Shown: piece after piece, positions 62,583 to 64,000 of the stretch | How the letters are laid out: every line of letters begins with the position of its first letter | How positions within the stretch are numbered: the stretch's first letter is position 1 | Assembly: GCF_008087085.1 (NCBI RefSeq) | Contig: NZ_VIYJ01000005.1 | Span: 248,001 to 312,000, forward strand | Source: Nocardioides rubriscoriae | GTDB taxonomy: Bacteria > Actinomycetota > Actinomycetes > Propionibacteriales > Nocardioidaceae | Length of the DNA: 64,000 nt | Reading direction: 5' to 3' | Notes under the pieces: model-generated | The model's database searches: none | Told to the model about the DNA's origin: nothing | The model's input: the letters and a program-made list of their open reading frames with translations, nothing else | Made by a program: the position numbers and the translations under genes

Positions 62583-64000
62583 CGCTGGTCCCACGGGCCG
62601 ATCGGGTTGCCGATCCACGTGGTCTTGTCAGGCACGGACTCGCCCCTCATCACCAACGACACGGGGCCGACCGTAGCGTGGCGTCCGAGCGTCGCGGCGG
62701 GCAGGATCACGCTGTGGGGCCCCAGGGTCGCGCCCCGCTTGAGGGTCACGACGTCCTTGGCGAAACGGCGGTCGTGGAACAGGTGGGTCTGCACCACGCT
62801 GCCCTGGTTGACCGTCGCGCCGTCGCCCAGCTCGACGAGGTCGGCCTCGGGCAGCCAGTAGGTCTCGCACCAGACCCCGCGACCGATGGTGGCCCCCATC
62901 AGCCGGAACCAGGCGTTGAGGACCGGCGTGCCGCTGACGGCCCGCAGGAACCACGGGGCCGCGACGACCTCGACGAAGGTGTCGGCGAGCTCGTTGCGCC
63001 AGACGAACCAGCTCCACAACGGGTGGCTGCCGCGTCGCGTCCGGCCGACGAGGAGCCACTTGGCCGCGACGGTGACCAGCGCAGCGACCAGCCCGGCGGC
63101 GACGAGCAGCGGGCCGGTGAGCAGCAGGGCGAGCAGCACGTGCGCGTCGAGCAGGGCGACGACGGCGACGGCGACCACCCCGCCGAGGGCGAGGCTCACC
63201 GTCTGCGGCACGAGCCGGCACACCTCGACGACCGCGCGGTAGACCCGCAGCCGGGTCGGCGGGTCGTAGGTGGTGCGCTGGTCGGCGTCGTCGGCGGCGG
63301 TACGACGCAGCGGCGCCGGCGGGCTGCCGAGCCAGGACTCGCCCTTGTGCGCCGTACGCCGACGGGGCGCGGCGGACAGGACCGCGACCAGAGACGCCTT
63401 GGGGACCTTGCGCCCGGGGGCCGCCATGCCGGAGTTGCCGACGAAGGCGCGCTTGCCGATCTTGACCTTCTCGGCGCGCAGCCAGCCGCCGCCGAGCTCG
63501 TAGCCGCCGATCAGGGTGTCGTCGGCGAGGAACGCCTGGTCGTTGACCTGGGTGAGCGACGGGATCATCAGCACCGTCGAGGCCTCGACGTCCTTGCCGA
63601 TGCGGGCGCCCAGGGCGCGCAGCCAGACCGGGGTCAGCAGCGAGGAGTAGAGCGGGAACAACCAGGTGCGGGCCTCGTCGAGCACGCGCATGGTGGTCCA
63701 CACCGCCAGCGCGGGGCGGCTGCGGACCGGGAACGCGCCGGTGGCGACCGACCGGCCGGCCAGCCGGACGACGGCCCACACCAGCACCGTCAGCGTCGCG
63801 AGCCCGAGCACCGTCGAGACCGGCAGCCACCACAGCAGCCCCAGGAGGGCGGACGCGTCGCCGGGCGCGTCGGCCAGCAGCAGCGGCGGGAGGGCGCCGA
63901 CCACCACGGCGACCAGCGGGAGCAGGCCGAGCCCGGCGCCCGCCGCGGCGTACGCCGCCGCCCAGGCCCGCGGGTTGACCGGCCGCTCGGAGGACCACGG
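62579..64000 (-). CDS. Pls/PosA-type synthetase, C-terminal membrane and LbH acyltransferase part (partial)
   Basis: The frame is open to the right edge, so 473 C-terminal residues are seen and the start is missing. Several membrane helices (for example AAAYAAAGAGLGLLPLVAV at the edge, and VVAVAVVALLDAHVLLALLL) surround two left-handed beta-helix hexapeptide regions (IGKDVEASTVLMIPS, later LGDGATVNQGSVVQTHLF and LGPHSVILPAATLG). This is the C-terminal architecture of Pls/PosA-type enzymes, where an adenylation domain and carrier protein precede it and poly-lysine-like polymers can be made. The adenylation domain would lie beyond the window, so the product is undetermined. Confidence 0.7.
   Translation of the reverse strand, partial: PWSSERPVNPRAWAAAYAAAGAGLGLLPLVAVVVGALPPLLLADAPGDASALLGLLWWLPVSTVLGLATLTVLVWAVVRLAGRSVATGAFPVRSRPALAVWTTMRVLDEARTWLFPLYSSLLTPVWLRALGARIGKDVEASTVLMIPSLTQVNDQAFLADDTLIGGYELGGGWLRAEKVKIGKRAFVGNSGMAAPGRKVPKASLVAVLSAAPRRRTAHKGESWLGSPPAPLRRTAADDADQRTTYDPPTRLRVYRAVVEVCRLVPQTVSLALGGVVAVAVVALLDAHVLLALLLTGPLLVAAGLVAALVTVAAKWLLVGRTRRGSHPLWSWFVWRNELADTFVEVVAAPWFLRAVSGTPVLNAWFRLMGATIGRGVWCETYWLPEADLVELGDGATVNQGSVVQTHLFHDRRFAKDVVTLKRGATLGPHSVILPAATLGRHATVGPVSLVMRGESVPDKTTWIGNPIGPWDQR

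Overview
The window comes from a very GC-rich actinobacterium, most likely a Nocardioides-like member of the Nocardioidaceae. Three things point there: base composition and heavy use of GTG starts; mycothiol-dependent formaldehyde detoxification; and a minus-strand gene order (choD, guaB3, guaB, groEL/groES, rimI-tsaB-tsaE, alr, nnr, acpS, glmS, glmM, rpsI, rplM) that follows the Rv3409c-Rv3443c segment of Mycobacterium tuberculosis with lineage-specific blocks inserted. No rRNA, tRNA, transposase, phage or CRISPR locus was recognised.

Region by region. 1-703: 3' end of a sulfotransferase, then a 304-base gap with strong RNA-like folding and a DasR-like palindrome. 0.7-8.2 kb: a minus-strand lipid/sterol block (ChoD-like oxidase, two aldehyde dehydrogenases, a lipocalin-like protein, an APH-fold kinase) headed by a promoter carrying a KstR-type palindrome. 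8.3-15.6 kb: sulfatase, thioesterase, TetR-aidB, glycosyltransferase and ABC-F ATPase. 15.7-22.6 kb: PAS histidine kinase, SigJ-like sigma factor with a DUF1059 protein, a three-gene murein-peptide salvage operon, an APH-fold kinase and an FMN oxidoreductase. 22.6-28.8 kb: guaB3, rnhA, a large secreted beta-structured protein, guaB and an ACT-GNAT protein. 28.9-33.0 kb: a small type VII secretion-like operon, an exported protein and two Mce-associated-type membrane proteins. 33.1-35.3 kb: groES and groEL1 (His-rich tail) under two CIRCE operators. 35.3-41.3 kb: methyltransferase, B12-binding protein, mscR with its metallo-hydrolase, a palindrome-repeat array and a DUF222-HNH protein. 41.4-43.5 kb: an ECF sigma factor and probable anti-sigma protein. 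43.5-50.4 kb: a tightly coupled operon nnr-alr-hydrolase-(GNAT-TsaE)-isochorismatase-tsaB-rimI, preceded by acpS. 50.4-51.2 kb: a frameshifted Imm1-type immunity gene and repeats. 51.2-58.6 kb: glmS, coaA, GAF-ATPase, and the glmM-GNAT-FKBP operon. 58.1-60.7 kb: rplM-rpsI and gltA. 60.7-61.3 kb: gltA terminator and two inverted copies of a ~175-bp repeat. 61.3-64.0 kb: M1 aminopeptidase and the C-terminal part of a Pls/PosA-type synthetase running off the window.

Functionally the window joins housekeeping (cell-wall precursor synthesis through glmS/glmM/alr, t6A tRNA modification, GMP synthesis, ribosomal proteins, chaperonins, citrate synthase) with lipid/aldehyde catabolism, wall recycling and stress signalling. 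Translational coupling (ATGA, GTGA, TTGA or TGATG overlaps) is pervasive, and at least nine genes have a TANNNT-like -10 box 5-7 bases before the start codon, suggesting leaderless mRNAs. Short palindromic repeats occupy most of the larger gaps.
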